Below, one piece after another: positions 1 through 6,518 of a stretch of 14,640 nt of DNA. Origin of the DNA: Sulfurimonas sp. UBA6792. GTDB taxonomy: Bacteria > Campylobacterota > Campylobacteria > Campylobacterales > Sulfurimonadaceae. The position numbers and the translations under genes were made by a program. The stretch is taken from positions 1 through 14,640 of the forward strand of contig DKFQ01000052.1 of assembly GCA_002452425.1 (NCBI GenBank). The letters are read 5' to 3'. Under the pieces are notes generated by a model. The model saw nothing but the letters and a program-made list of their open reading frames with translations. It was not told the DNA's origin and did not search any database. Position 1 is the first letter of the stretch, and every line of letters begins with the position of its first letter.

Positions 1-682
1 TCTCGTCCGTCTCTATCTCAAAACTGATAGAAGCAAGAAGTGCGGCGTAACTGTTTTTGATTTTTTGAATCTTTTGGATGAAACTATCACCTTGAAAACT
101 GCTCTGCAAAACGTTCATGACGACAAGCGTATTTGGAACATCCTCTAGCTCTTGGAGCAGTTTTTTGTAGATAGTAATCTGCTCTAGTGCATGGTGTAGA
201 TGGAGCGAGCCTATCTGGGCATCGGCTAATGCGAACTTTTGCTCAAGTTCACTCTTAAGGCTCTCAAAAAGCCTCTTTTTATCTGAGGCGATGAGAACGA
301 TATGTTTTCGAAAACCAAGCTCTTTTGCCTCTACAACCTCATAATTGCTTATGCGGATTTTTTTGACATCGCTTTGTATCTCGCTAAGAGTAGTTTGTTG
401 GTGTGTGTTATACGTTCCTTCTTCTACAAACTTTTTAGAGCTAAATTTGGACTCTATGGAGACGCTAAGTGTGGATGCCATCATGCTAAGAGCGTTTGTT
501 ATCGCTATCTCTTTACTCTCTCCCTCGCCAAGAGCATAGAGCTTTGTCTGCGTAGTAAGTGGCGGGTTTGTGTACCATGACGGAAGCGCTTTTTTCTGCA
601 TAAGAGGTACCTCTTGCTTTGCAGTGCAACCCGCAAAAACAACCATTACCGCCAATAAAAGAAAAAAGAAACCTCTTCTCAT
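1..682 (-). CDS. LPP20-type lipoprotein, C-terminus beyond window edge
   Basis: The frame stays open from the ATG at 682 to the window edge, giving 227 residues with the C-terminus missing. A short basic start (MRRG), a hydrophobic stretch (residues 5-17) and a cysteine at 19 in VFAGC form a lipoprotein signal peptide. The motif PSWYTNPP at about residues 34-41, followed by an alpha/beta segment with ALGEGESKEIAITNA, is typical of the LPP20 family (named after Helicobacter pylori Lpp20). This protein is already longer than Lpp20. Residues 135-215 look helical and charged. The start codon overlaps the stop of the upstream CsgG-like gene (ATGA at 682-679), so translation is probably coupled. 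It is likely an outer-membrane or periplasmic lipoprotein of unknown role. Family assignment is by motif only. Confidence 0.8.
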   Translation of the reverse strand, partial: MRRGFFFLLLAVMVVFAGCTAKQEVPLMQKKALPSWYTNPPLTTQTKLYALGEGESKEIAITNALSMMASTLSVSIESKFSSKKFVEEGTYNTHQQTTLSEIQSDVKKIRISNYEVVEAKELGFRKHIVLIASDKKRLFESLKSELEQKFALADAQIGSLHLHHALEQITIYKKLLQELEDVPNTLVVMNVLQSSFQGDSFIQKIQKIKNSYAALLASISFEIETDE

Positions 683-1686
683 TGCTTTAGCTGCTCCATC
701 GCTTTTTTATGGCTTTGGATTAAATCATCGATTCTAAAATGAGCTGCATTGATCTCCTCTACAGGCTCTATGGCTAGCGCGTCAGCTCTTTTATAGTAGT
801 TTTGCGCCTCTCCATAAACACCTTGTGCCTCTTTGACAACCCCTAGATTATAAAAAGCGACATAACTTTGCTGCTCTGTTGCGTCAACAAGCTCCGTTAA
901 AAGCTCTTCTGCCTTATCGAGTCTATTTTGTTCGATAAACTCTAGCGCCAGCTCCAAAAGTTTCTCTTCTCTAGCATCATACTTCGTATCAGGGTCATCT
1001 AAAAGAGCTACTCTCATGTTGACGTAATGCGGTGTTAACTTAAAGATAAAATGCTCCGCTATGCGCTCTGCTAGCATCTGTCCCGCTGCATCAACTGTTG
1101 GGATAAAATGAGTATCGTCATCACAGTGCGTCCATATTGTAGATGCTGGAATACTCGCTGCATAGATAACATCTCCTTGTGCAACATCAACCATGCGAAC
1201 TTCCGCTGCGAGCTGTACGTCACGTTTCGTGCACCCAACAAGATACTCCCTCATTCTTTCACATCTTTTATCCACACATCGCAAACGCTTCTCGTAGTAG
1301 TAGCTATCTCTTGCGCTAACGTTTGAAACACTTCCTGAAACAATCGCTTGAGCACCTATGAGGTTACCTACTGCTATGGCTTTTTGAACTTCTATCAAGC
1401 CACTGCTTTGGAGTTTTTGTTCAGCGATAATCTCATCAAAATCTTTTCTGCTCACAACCGTAAAGTACTGTTTGTTATCGATGGTTTTCTCGTACAGTTT
1501 TGTCTCGATTTTGCTAGAAACATCAAATTCATCATTTTCAAAGTAAGCTACACTCACTTTTTTTGTCGTTGCCGCACGGTCAATCTCTGCGGGTTGCAGT
1601 GCTTTGATGGTTACATGTTGCGTACATCCACTCAAAAAGATGCCAAAGACAAAAGCAAAAACTACCCACAAAACCATCTGTTTCAT
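679..1686 (-). CDS. CsgG-like lipoprotein with C-terminal TPR segment
   Basis: The product is 335 aa. The signal peptide ends in the lipobox LSGC with lipidated Cys21. Residues about 42-215 resemble the CsgG/LpoB-like alpha/beta fold: VSVAYFEN near the start, then FTVVSRKDFDEIIAEQKLQ, then IGAQAIVSGSV and an AEVRMVDVAQGDVIYAA strand pair. Residues about 240-305 form one or two tetratricopeptide-type helical hairpins (FYNLGVVKEAQGVYGEAQNYY). A Cys-bearing insertion (Cys137, Cys142, Cys152, with Cys188 later) interrupts the CsgG-like part and could form disulfides in the periplasm. The gene overlaps batD upstream and the LPP20 gene downstream by ATGA, so all three are likely cotranslated. The family is involved in outer-membrane export or in activating envelope enzymes. 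Which applies here cannot be read from the sequence. Confidence 0.82.
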   Translation of the reverse strand: MKQMVLWVVFAFVFGIFLSGCTQHVTIKALQPAEIDRAATTKKVSVAYFENDEFDVSSKIETKLYEKTIDNKQYFTVVSRKDFDEIIAEQKLQSSGLIEVQKAIAVGNLIGAQAIVSGSVSNVSARDSYYYEKRLRCVDKRCERMREYLVGCTKRDVQLAAEVRMVDVAQGDVIYAASIPASTIWTHCDDDTHFIPTVDAAGQMLAERIAEHFIFKLTPHYVNMRVALLDDPDTKYDAREEKLLELALEFIEQNRLDKAEELLTELVDATEQQSYVAFYNLGVVKEAQGVYGEAQNYYKRADALAIEPVEEINAAHFRIDDLIQSHKKAMEQLKQ

Positions 1687-2825
1687 AATGCTACACCACC
1701 CGTTTTTTTACTAGTCGCATTATATAATTTTTGTGTACGTTTTTTCGCATCTGCTAGCGATGTTACCATGTCTTGCTCTATCTCTTTTATGAGTGGTTCA
1801 TACCTTGTGGCATCCTCAACCACCAAAAGAACCATCAGCGCATCAAGTGATTTGACATCTTTTAGCTTTTGTAAAAAAGTATCACTCGGTTTTGTTTGCA
1901 CAGATTTTTTTCTCTTGATTTTTCCGACTAAAAAACCTGCAACAAACGTAAGCACGTAGTAAAGATAGGCGCTATCAAAAACAAACTCCTTCTTTTGCAC
2001 TACGTCAAGAAGCTCCTCTTTGGCAAAACCGCCCTCCACTTTTACATCCACCGCATCAAAAAAAAGCTTCTCTAACTTTTTTGTTTTAAGACTAAAGTAC
2101 TCTATCTCTTGCTTTGGTATGCTAAAGCTCTTCTCTCCCACAAAAGCAAACTTCTGACTCCAAACTCCACTCTGCGCCTCTTTGGTTAGTTTTTGATTTA
2201 AAACCACATCCTCTGCAAAAATCTTGACACCCTCTATCTCAAACCTAAGCGGTTCAAGAGCTTCAAAGTTTCCATCGCCTTGAATCTTTATCTCCAAATG
2301 GTAAGGCTCATACGCCTTGACTAAAGGCTCTCTCTTTTTGACATCAAGTGCAAAATCCCCCACCAAAGCACTCGGCGTCTCCTCGATGAAAAGTTTAAAA
2401 ACTTCCTGCTTCACAACTGTTTTTTTCGTATCCTCTTTTTTGACATTATCACGTCCGATAACCATCTCTTCGATAGACTCTCTACTTGTAAGCTTCATCA
2501 ACGCCTCAAAAGCTATCTCTATCTCGCCTCCGTCTTTTGCAAAAAGAAGAAACTCATACGAACTTACCTTTTTGCCATCAACGATACTCTCATTTACGTG
2601 CAAGCTCTTCACACGAAACTTCTCATGCTCGCCGCTTGGGTTAAACTCGATGCTATAAAGCTCCGCACGGTCGCTAAATGCACATGTGTAGTGAACATAA
2701 ATCGGCTCATTGACATACGCTTTTTGCTTTTGTATCTGCGCACTCCACTCATACGTCGTTGCAAAAAGCTCTGCTGAGACAAAGAGCATCAAAAGAAAAA
2801 AGACTCTACCAAGGTTTTTTTTCAT
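1683..2825 (-). CDS. batD: BatD-like membrane-anchored protein
   Basis: The product is 380 aa. A signal peptide (residues 1-22, ending near LFATT) leads into a long beta-rich region. It contains GDGNFEALEPLRFEIEGVKIF at 183-203, matching the recurring BatD segment G-G-N-LxxL-P. One transmembrane helix lies at about 286-303, followed by KIKRKK and a roughly 75-residue cytoplasmic helical tail. This gives a periplasmic domain anchored at its C-terminal end. Bat proteins (Bacteroides aerotolerance) form an inner-membrane VWA complex usually served by a MoxR ATPase. The start overlaps the end of batB/C by 20 bp and the stop overlaps the next gene by ATGA. It is shorter than many BatD proteins, which often exceed 500 aa, so it appears to have fewer beta domains. 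Confidence 0.82.
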   Translation of the reverse strand: MKKNLGRVFFLLMLFVSAELFATTYEWSAQIQKQKAYVNEPIYVHYTCAFSDRAELYSIEFNPSGEHEKFRVKSLHVNESIVDGKKVSSYEFLLFAKDGGEIEIAFEALMKLTSRESIEEMVIGRDNVKKEDTKKTVVKQEVFKLFIEETPSALVGDFALDVKKREPLVKAYEPYHLEIKIQGDGNFEALEPLRFEIEGVKIFAEDVVLNQKLTKEAQSGVWSQKFAFVGEKSFSIPKQEIEYFSLKTKKLEKLFFDAVDVKVEGGFAKEELLDVVQKKEFVFDSAYLYYVLTFVAGFLVGKIKRKKSVQTKPSDTFLQKLKDVKSLDALMVLLVVEDATRYEPLIKEIEQDMVTSLADAKKRTQKLYNATSKKTGGVAL

Positions 2826-4230
2826 CTACTCCCCTTTTGTTGATAAGCTCGTACTGTTTGGAGCTTAGTTTTGCTTTGCCACCTTCAAGATTGACTCCAT
2901 TTTGCATCTCTGTTTTTTTACCGCTATCATCTGCGCCACTACTGCTTTGCGCACTTACTTGCATGTTTGAACCGCCCCCCTCTTTTGCTTTTTTGTTGCT
3001 TTGCTCTTTTTTTGCAAGTGCGGATTTCTCTTTTGCCTGCTGTTTTCCCGTACTCATCTCTTTTTTCTCGCCCGCCTCACGGATAAACTCCAGATTTTCA
3101 TCCGCCTCTTTGGAGTAGAGAAGCGTTAAGGATTTTATGTACGCCTCTCTTGCCTTCTCAAACTCTTTGAGCCTGACAAGCGTGTTGCCTATATTGTAAA
3201 AAACGATAGATTTTATCTCTGCATCGCCAGACTTTACCATCTCAAAGTTTTGCATCGCTTTTTCATACTCGCCGCTTCTGTACAACTCCACCGCTTTGTT
3301 GAAAAACTCCATATTCTCATTTGCACTCGCATGCACTCCAAAGAGAAGCAAAAACGCCAAAACAAACCTCTTAAGCGTCGTCACACTCACTAAAAACGAG
3401 ATGATTGCCAAAGCCACAAAATAGTAAAAAAGCTCAAGATTGCGCATTATCGTCGTCTGGCTTTTATGCTCTTTTTTACCTTGTGACACTAGCGCATCAA
3501 GCAGTTCATCAAAATCTTTTGTATAAACCCCGCCCGTCGCATCCGCTATCTCTTTTACCGCACTATTTTCACGGCTGACCACGATAGCACCAAGCTCATC
3601 TTTCATAAGCGTACCATCCTCTAGTCCTAGCGTTCCGCCCATAGTTGTGGCTGTCATAAAGATGTTCACGACAAGGTTGTTCTCTCTTGCAAAATGCGCC
3701 TCCGCCTCATAGCCCAGCTCATCCGCCCCGTCACTAAAGAGTACAACGGTAGCTTTTTTGGATGCGGACATCTTGCGTGCAAGTTTGAGTGCAGACATGA
3801 CATCGCTTCCCTGCGTAATGATAAACTTCTCGTCCAAAGAGCCAAAAAGATGAAGCAAAAGCTCTCTATCTTCCGTGAGAGGAGAGAGGACGACCGCATT
3901 TGTGGTAAACCCTAAAACCCCAAATCTGCTCTTTTGTCCTGAATCTACCACTTTTTCAAGCATCTCTTTGGCAAACTCAAGACGTGTAGGCTCCAAATCA
4001 GAAGCGTGCATGGAGTATGATAAATCCACTCCGAGGATAACATCGCTTAAAAGCTGTTCAGATTTCAGAGGCTCTTGCTCTATAACAGGTCTGCAAAGTG
4101 CCAAAACAACAAAAAGAAAACTAAATATATACCCATAAGAGGTAACCCTTAGCTCTTTTAGGTTTACTTTGAGAAAGAGCGGCAGCAAAAGAAGCAAAAG
4201 CCAGAGATATTCAAGATACAGAAATTTCAT
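2806..4230 (-). CDS. batB: BatB-BatC fusion: VWA domain plus TPR domain
   Basis: The product is 474 aa. Membrane helices lie at about 5-20 and 33-49. A VWA domain spans about 62-255 with metal-site residues D69-x-S71-x-S73 and D167 (SDGAD). Helices follow at about 264-282 and 289-301, then two TPR-like hairpins (about 303-336 and 341-374). The tail from 388 is low-complexity and rich in K, S, G and Q, ending in KKPW. Lys/Arg in the 21-32 and 285-288 loops place those loops in the cytoplasm, so both the VWA and TPR domains should be periplasmic. BatB and BatC are separate genes in many bacteria and appear joined here with no break in frame. The usual MIDAS threonine position reads GSD (Ser142). 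It overlaps batA by ATGA. Confidence 0.88.
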   Translation of the reverse strand: MKFLYLEYLWLLLLLLPLFLKVNLKELRVTSYGYIFSFLFVVLALCRPVIEQEPLKSEQLLSDVILGVDLSYSMHASDLEPTRLEFAKEMLEKVVDSGQKSRFGVLGFTTNAVVLSPLTEDRELLLHLFGSLDEKFIITQGSDVMSALKLARKMSASKKATVVLFSDGADELGYEAEAHFARENNLVVNIFMTATTMGGTLGLEDGTLMKDELGAIVVSRENSAVKEIADATGGVYTKDFDELLDALVSQGKKEHKSQTTIMRNLELFYYFVALAIISFLVSVTTLKRFVLAFLLLFGVHASANENMEFFNKAVELYRSGEYEKAMQNFEMVKSGDAEIKSIVFYNIGNTLVRLKEFEKAREAYIKSLTLLYSKEADENLEFIREAGEKKEMSTGKQQAKEKSALAKKEQSNKKAKEGGGSNMQVSAQSSSGADDSGKKTEMQNGVNLEGGKAKLSSKQYELINKRGVDEKKPW

Positions 4231-5150
4231 TTTTGCACCCCTCTGTAGAGTAAAAAGAGCAGAAGTGCCGCCACACCGAGCAAAAACATCCAGTAAAAGT
4301 ACTCTTTTTGCAGATACTCCCTGCTTTTTATCTTTGAAGATTCAAGCGTATCAATCTTCTCATAAACAGACTTTAGCTCTTTTGCCGAAGTTGCACTAAA
4401 GTACTCTCCGCCGCTCTCCTGCGCTATGGTTTGAAGCAGTGCTTCATCCGCCTCGCCCTTGTTTCCCATCCCGATAGTGTAGATTTTTATCTCCTGCTTT
4501 TTCGCTATTTTGATGGCATCTTTTGGCGAGATACTGCCGCTGTTATGCTCACCGTCGGTTAAGAGGATGATGATTTTCGTTTTGGCTTTGGAGTGTTTAA
4601 AGACTCTCACGCTCACACCAATCCCCTCGCCTATGGCTGTATTTTGCCCTGCCATGCCGTGAGTGAGGTATCCAAGCATCTCCACAACCATCTCTTTTTC
4701 ATAGGTAATGGGCGAAGCGATAAAAGCAAAATCTCCAAAAAAAACAACCCCAAGGTTGTCCATCTCTCTCTTTTTGATAAACTCAGAAGCGATAACCTGC
4801 GCAATCTCAAAACGACTAAGTCGCTCCCCTTTGCTCACATCATTGTCAAAATCAAACCCAGAAGCATTCATAGAACCACTGCCATCAAGTGCCAAAACGA
4901 TATCTTTTCCCACACGGTTATGCGGGTCAAGAGTGTCAACAACGATGGGAGAAGCAAGAGCAGCACACAAAAGTAGAAATATAGCCGCTTTAACAATCCA
5001 TTCAAGTTTCAAAAGATTTTTTTTAGTAGAAAAAAAGTGCAGATGCACAAAATAGCGGCTCTTTAACTGTTCCCTGCATTTATACATACAGTAAAGAAGC
5101 GGGAAAAAAAGTAAAAAGAGGTACGGATACTCAAAGCTAAAAAAACTCAT
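4227..5150 (-). CDS. batA: BatA: VWA-domain inner-membrane protein
   Basis: The product is 307 aa. Helices lie at about 8-23 and 52-70, a VWA domain at about 83-270, and a C-terminal helix at about 285-303. The metal-ion-dependent adhesion site is complete: D89-G-S91-G-S93, Thr171 in GQNTAIG, and D199 in LLTDGE. The loop between helices 1 and 2 (24-50) is strongly basic, which puts it in the cytoplasm and the VWA domain in the periplasm. BatA proteins act with BatB and BatD in a membrane complex linked to envelope stress tolerance and often to MoxR ATPases. The upstream tauE stop lies 4 bp from this ATG, and the only Shine-Dalgarno-like run (AGAGAG) overlaps that stop, which suggests coupling. 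Confidence 0.9.
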   Translation of the reverse strand: MSFFSFEYPYLFLLFFPLLYCMYKCREQLKSRYFVHLHFFSTKKNLLKLEWIVKAAIFLLLCAALASPIVVDTLDPHNRVGKDIVLALDGSGSMNASGFDFDNDVSKGERLSRFEIAQVIASEFIKKREMDNLGVVFFGDFAFIASPITYEKEMVVEMLGYLTHGMAGQNTAIGEGIGVSVRVFKHSKAKTKIIILLTDGEHNSGSISPKDAIKIAKKQEIKIYTIGMGNKGEADEALLQTIAQESGGEYFSATSAKELKSVYEKIDTLESSKIKSREYLQKEYFYWMFLLGVAALLLFLLYRGVQK

Positions 5151-5154
5151 CTCT

Positions 5155-5925
5155 CTAAATCAACCCGCCCATAAGCCCAAAAGAGATAACGACAAGAAGC
5201 ACAGAGACCATCTTGCGTATAAACTCTATAGAGACTTTTTTTAACACTCTGTTCCCGACAAGCGTCCCAAAAAAAGCTGCACCAATGGCAATCGCCACCA
5301 TACTCCACTCTATAGTGACATCAAGCAAAAAACTCTCTTTATAAAGCATCATCCTCGCACCATCAACCATTACCGCAAGCACTACACCCGTTGCAACAAA
5401 CTGCTCCTTTGTCAAACCCGCTTTTAACAAAAACATGCTTCTAAATGCGCCCTGATTTCCAGACAATCCACCAAAAAAACCGCTAAGCACCCCACCAAGA
5501 GGAAGCCATCTTTTATCTAATGCCGCTTTTGCAAAAAAAGGCAATGACTCAAACACAACAAAAAAGAGTATCAAAACTCCAATACTAAGCTTAATCGGGG
5601 TAATAAAAAAGTCTTTGTTGAAAAGCGTGTACTCATAAATCGGCTTCATGTCGGACAAAAAGCCCAACAGATATGCACCTAAAAAAGCAAAGAAAACCGC
5701 AGGCACTCCAAAGTAAAGTAAAACTTTTTTATCTGCATCTTTTGCTACTAAAAAAAACTTGAGTATATTGTTTGCAAAATGAACTACCGCCGTTATGGCA
5801 ATAGCTATAGCAGGCGGGAAAAAAAGAGCTACAACAGGCATAAGCAAAGTACCTAGCCCAAAACCGCTAAAGAAGGTTAGGAGTGCAGCAAAAAATGATG
5901 CCAATGCTATTACAACAACTTCCAC
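5155..5925 (-). CDS. TauE/SafE family permease (putative sulfite or organosulfur anion exporter)
   Basis: The product is 256 aa and almost entirely hydrophobic, with about seven to eight predicted helices in two halves. The second half carries GGLSGNQGAFRSMFLLKAGL (about residues 149-168), a hallmark of the TauE/SafE (YfcA-like) family. The first half carries the matching FSGFGLGTLLMPVVALFFPP. The start is GTG at 5925, chosen because AGAGG lies 5 bp upstream and no in-frame ATG fits better. Family members move sulfite, sulfoacetate or similar anions across the inner membrane. The substrate here is not determined. It is the first gene of the bat transcription unit, 4 bp before batA, which is unusual for a permease and may mean only shared transcription. 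Confidence 0.85.
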   Translation of the reverse strand: MEVVVIALASFFAALLTFFSGFGLGTLLMPVVALFFPPAIAIAITAVVHFANNILKFFLVAKDADKKVLLYFGVPAVFFAFLGAYLLGFLSDMKPIYEYTLFNKDFFITPIKLSIGVLILFFVVFESLPFFAKAALDKRWLPLGGVLSGFFGGLSGNQGAFRSMFLLKAGLTKEQFVATGVVLAVMVDGARMMLYKESFLLDVTIEWSMVAIAIGAAFFGTLVGNRVLKKVSIEFIRKMVSVLLVVISFGLMGGLI

Positions 5926-5953
5926 ACTGCCTCTTTTTTGATAAATTTGTCAC

Positions 5954-5959
5954 ATTTTA
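5954..5959 (-). promoter_or_regulatory. Candidate -10 box for the tauE-bat operon
   Basis: TAAAAT on the minus strand lies 28 bp upstream of the tauE GTG, with no recognisable -35, as is common in Campylobacterota. A second candidate, TATAAT at 6077-6082 on minus, would leave a leader of about 145 nt. The sequence alone does not decide between them. Confidence 0.35.
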
Positions 5960-5982
5960 ACTTATTAAAAATAAATTTATTA

Positions 5983-6113
5983 TTTCATACTAGCTACTCA
6001 ACAATAAATCCAACTTGCTGATTGACATGGCACGCATTACAAGAGTTTTTTATATCATTATCTTTTTTTATTTTTGATTATATCATAGTTATTTTTTAGC
6101 AGCTTTCATACTA
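5983..6113. repeat. Short direct repeat TTTCATACTA flanking a decayed coding scrap
   Basis: TTTCATACTA occurs at 5983-5992 and again at 6104-6113. Each copy is followed by one variable base and CTA (G-CTA versus C-CTA). The two copies bracket the CxxCH remnant at 5994-6077. Repeats of this length flanking a remnant fit a deletion endpoint or a target duplication, but in AT-rich DNA chance is possible. Confidence 0.45.
5994..6077 (-). pseudogene. Possible C-terminal remnant of a c-type cytochrome (CxxCH)
   Basis: On the minus strand an open stretch without a start codon encodes NSCNACHVNQQVGFIVE and then a stop (TAG at 5996-5994). C-N-A-C-H is a complete heme-c attachment motif, and the residues after it look protein-like rather than random. 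Upstream the frame turns into poly-lysine codons and hits a stop at 6080-6078. An ATG with a six-codon stub (MKAAKK, stop) lies just before, near 6109-6089. The likeliest reading is a periplasmic cytochrome gene reduced to its ends by deletion. It makes up the recognisable content of the 329-bp gap between tauE and the tRNAs, together with promoters. Chance occurrence of CxxCH cannot be excluded. Confidence 0.4.
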
Positions 6114-6196
6114 CCTATTTTATTACTACACCGTTAATAAAGGGAATATGAATAAATAGCAATTTTGCAATAATTTCAAAACTTTGCCCTTTTTTC

Positions 6197-6225
6197 TTGA
6201 CATTAAAATCTTATTTGTCTATAAT
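6197..6225 (+). promoter_or_regulatory. Consensus sigma70 promoter of the tRNA operon
   Basis: TTGACA (6197-6202), a 17-bp spacer and TATAAT (6220-6225) match the sigma70 consensus at every position. Transcription should begin near 6232-6234. The discriminator TCGCGTCC is GC-rich, the pattern known from stringently controlled stable-RNA promoters. tRNA-Lys begins about 22 nt after the predicted start. Confidence 0.9.
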
Positions 6226-6233
6226 TCGCGTCC

Positions 6234-6250
6234 ACAAACACTAGGTTTGT
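6234..6250 (+). other. Leader hairpin ahead of tRNA-Lys
   Basis: ACAAAC and GTTTGT form a perfect 6-bp inverted repeat around a 5-nt loop, between the predicted transcription start and the tRNA 5' end at 6255. It would fold in the precursor just before the RNase P cleavage site. Confidence 0.5.
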
Positions 6251-6254
6251 AAAT

Positions 6255-6330
6255 GTCTTGTTAGCTCAGCCGGTAGAGCATCTCACTTTTAATGAGGTGG
6301 CCGATGGTTCGAATCCATCACAGGACACCA
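6255..6330 (+). tRNA. tRNA-Lys (anticodon TTT)
   Basis: The cloverleaf is complete. The acceptor GTCTTGT (6255-6261) pairs with ACAGGAC (6320-6326) with one T-G wobble. The D stem is GCTC/GAGC. The anticodon stem is 6281-6285/6293-6297 with loop CTTTTAA, so the anticodon is TTT. The T stem is GATGG/CCATC with loop TTCGAAT. The discriminator is A and CCA is encoded (6328-6330). A T6 tract follows directly. Confidence 0.97.
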
Positions 6331-6342
6331 TTTTTTCGTTGT

Positions 6343-6417
6343 GGCCCCGTCGTCTAGCGGTAAGGATCCCAGGTTTTCATCCTGGTTACAGGAGTTCGAT
6401 TCTCCTCGGGGTCACCA
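6343..6417 (+). tRNA. tRNA-Glu (anticodon TTC)
   Basis: The acceptor GGCCCCG (6343-6349) pairs with CGGGGTC (6407-6413) with one G-T wobble. The anticodon stem is CCAGG/CCTGG around TTTTCAT, giving anticodon TTC at 6376-6378. The T stem is AGGAG/CTCCT with loop TTCGATT. Discriminator A and encoded CCA end at 6417. It lies 12 bp after tRNA-Lys and shares its promoter. Confidence 0.97.
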
Positions 6418-6473
6418 ACACAAACACTTCATTTTTCACACTCCCCAACTCCAAGAATTTAATATTAAGAAGC

Positions 6474-6479
6474 TATAAT
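6474..6479 (+). promoter_or_regulatory. Candidate -10 box for the MMPL exporter gene
   Basis: TATAAT lies 39 bp upstream of the ATG at 6519, without a recognisable -35. No strong terminator separates the exporter gene from tRNA-Glu, so readthrough from the tRNA promoter is also possible. Confidence 0.5.
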
Positions 6480-6518
6480 TTCAATTTTAAAAATTAAATT
6501 TTTCATGAAAGCTACACT

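Noticed and set aside
1348..1959. 203-codon open frame on plus, antisense to the CsgG-like gene and batD
   Set aside because: Both opposite-strand genes have clear domains, signal peptides and coupled starts. The antisense product has no domain and no ribosome site.
2759..3118. 119-codon open frame on plus
   Set aside because: It is a shadow of the lysine/serine-rich tail of the BatB-BatC fusion. Low-complexity sequence creates the long frame.
6258..6497. Open frame of 79 codons on plus
   Set aside because: It runs through both tRNA genes and the following spacer. The cloverleafs explain this sequence.
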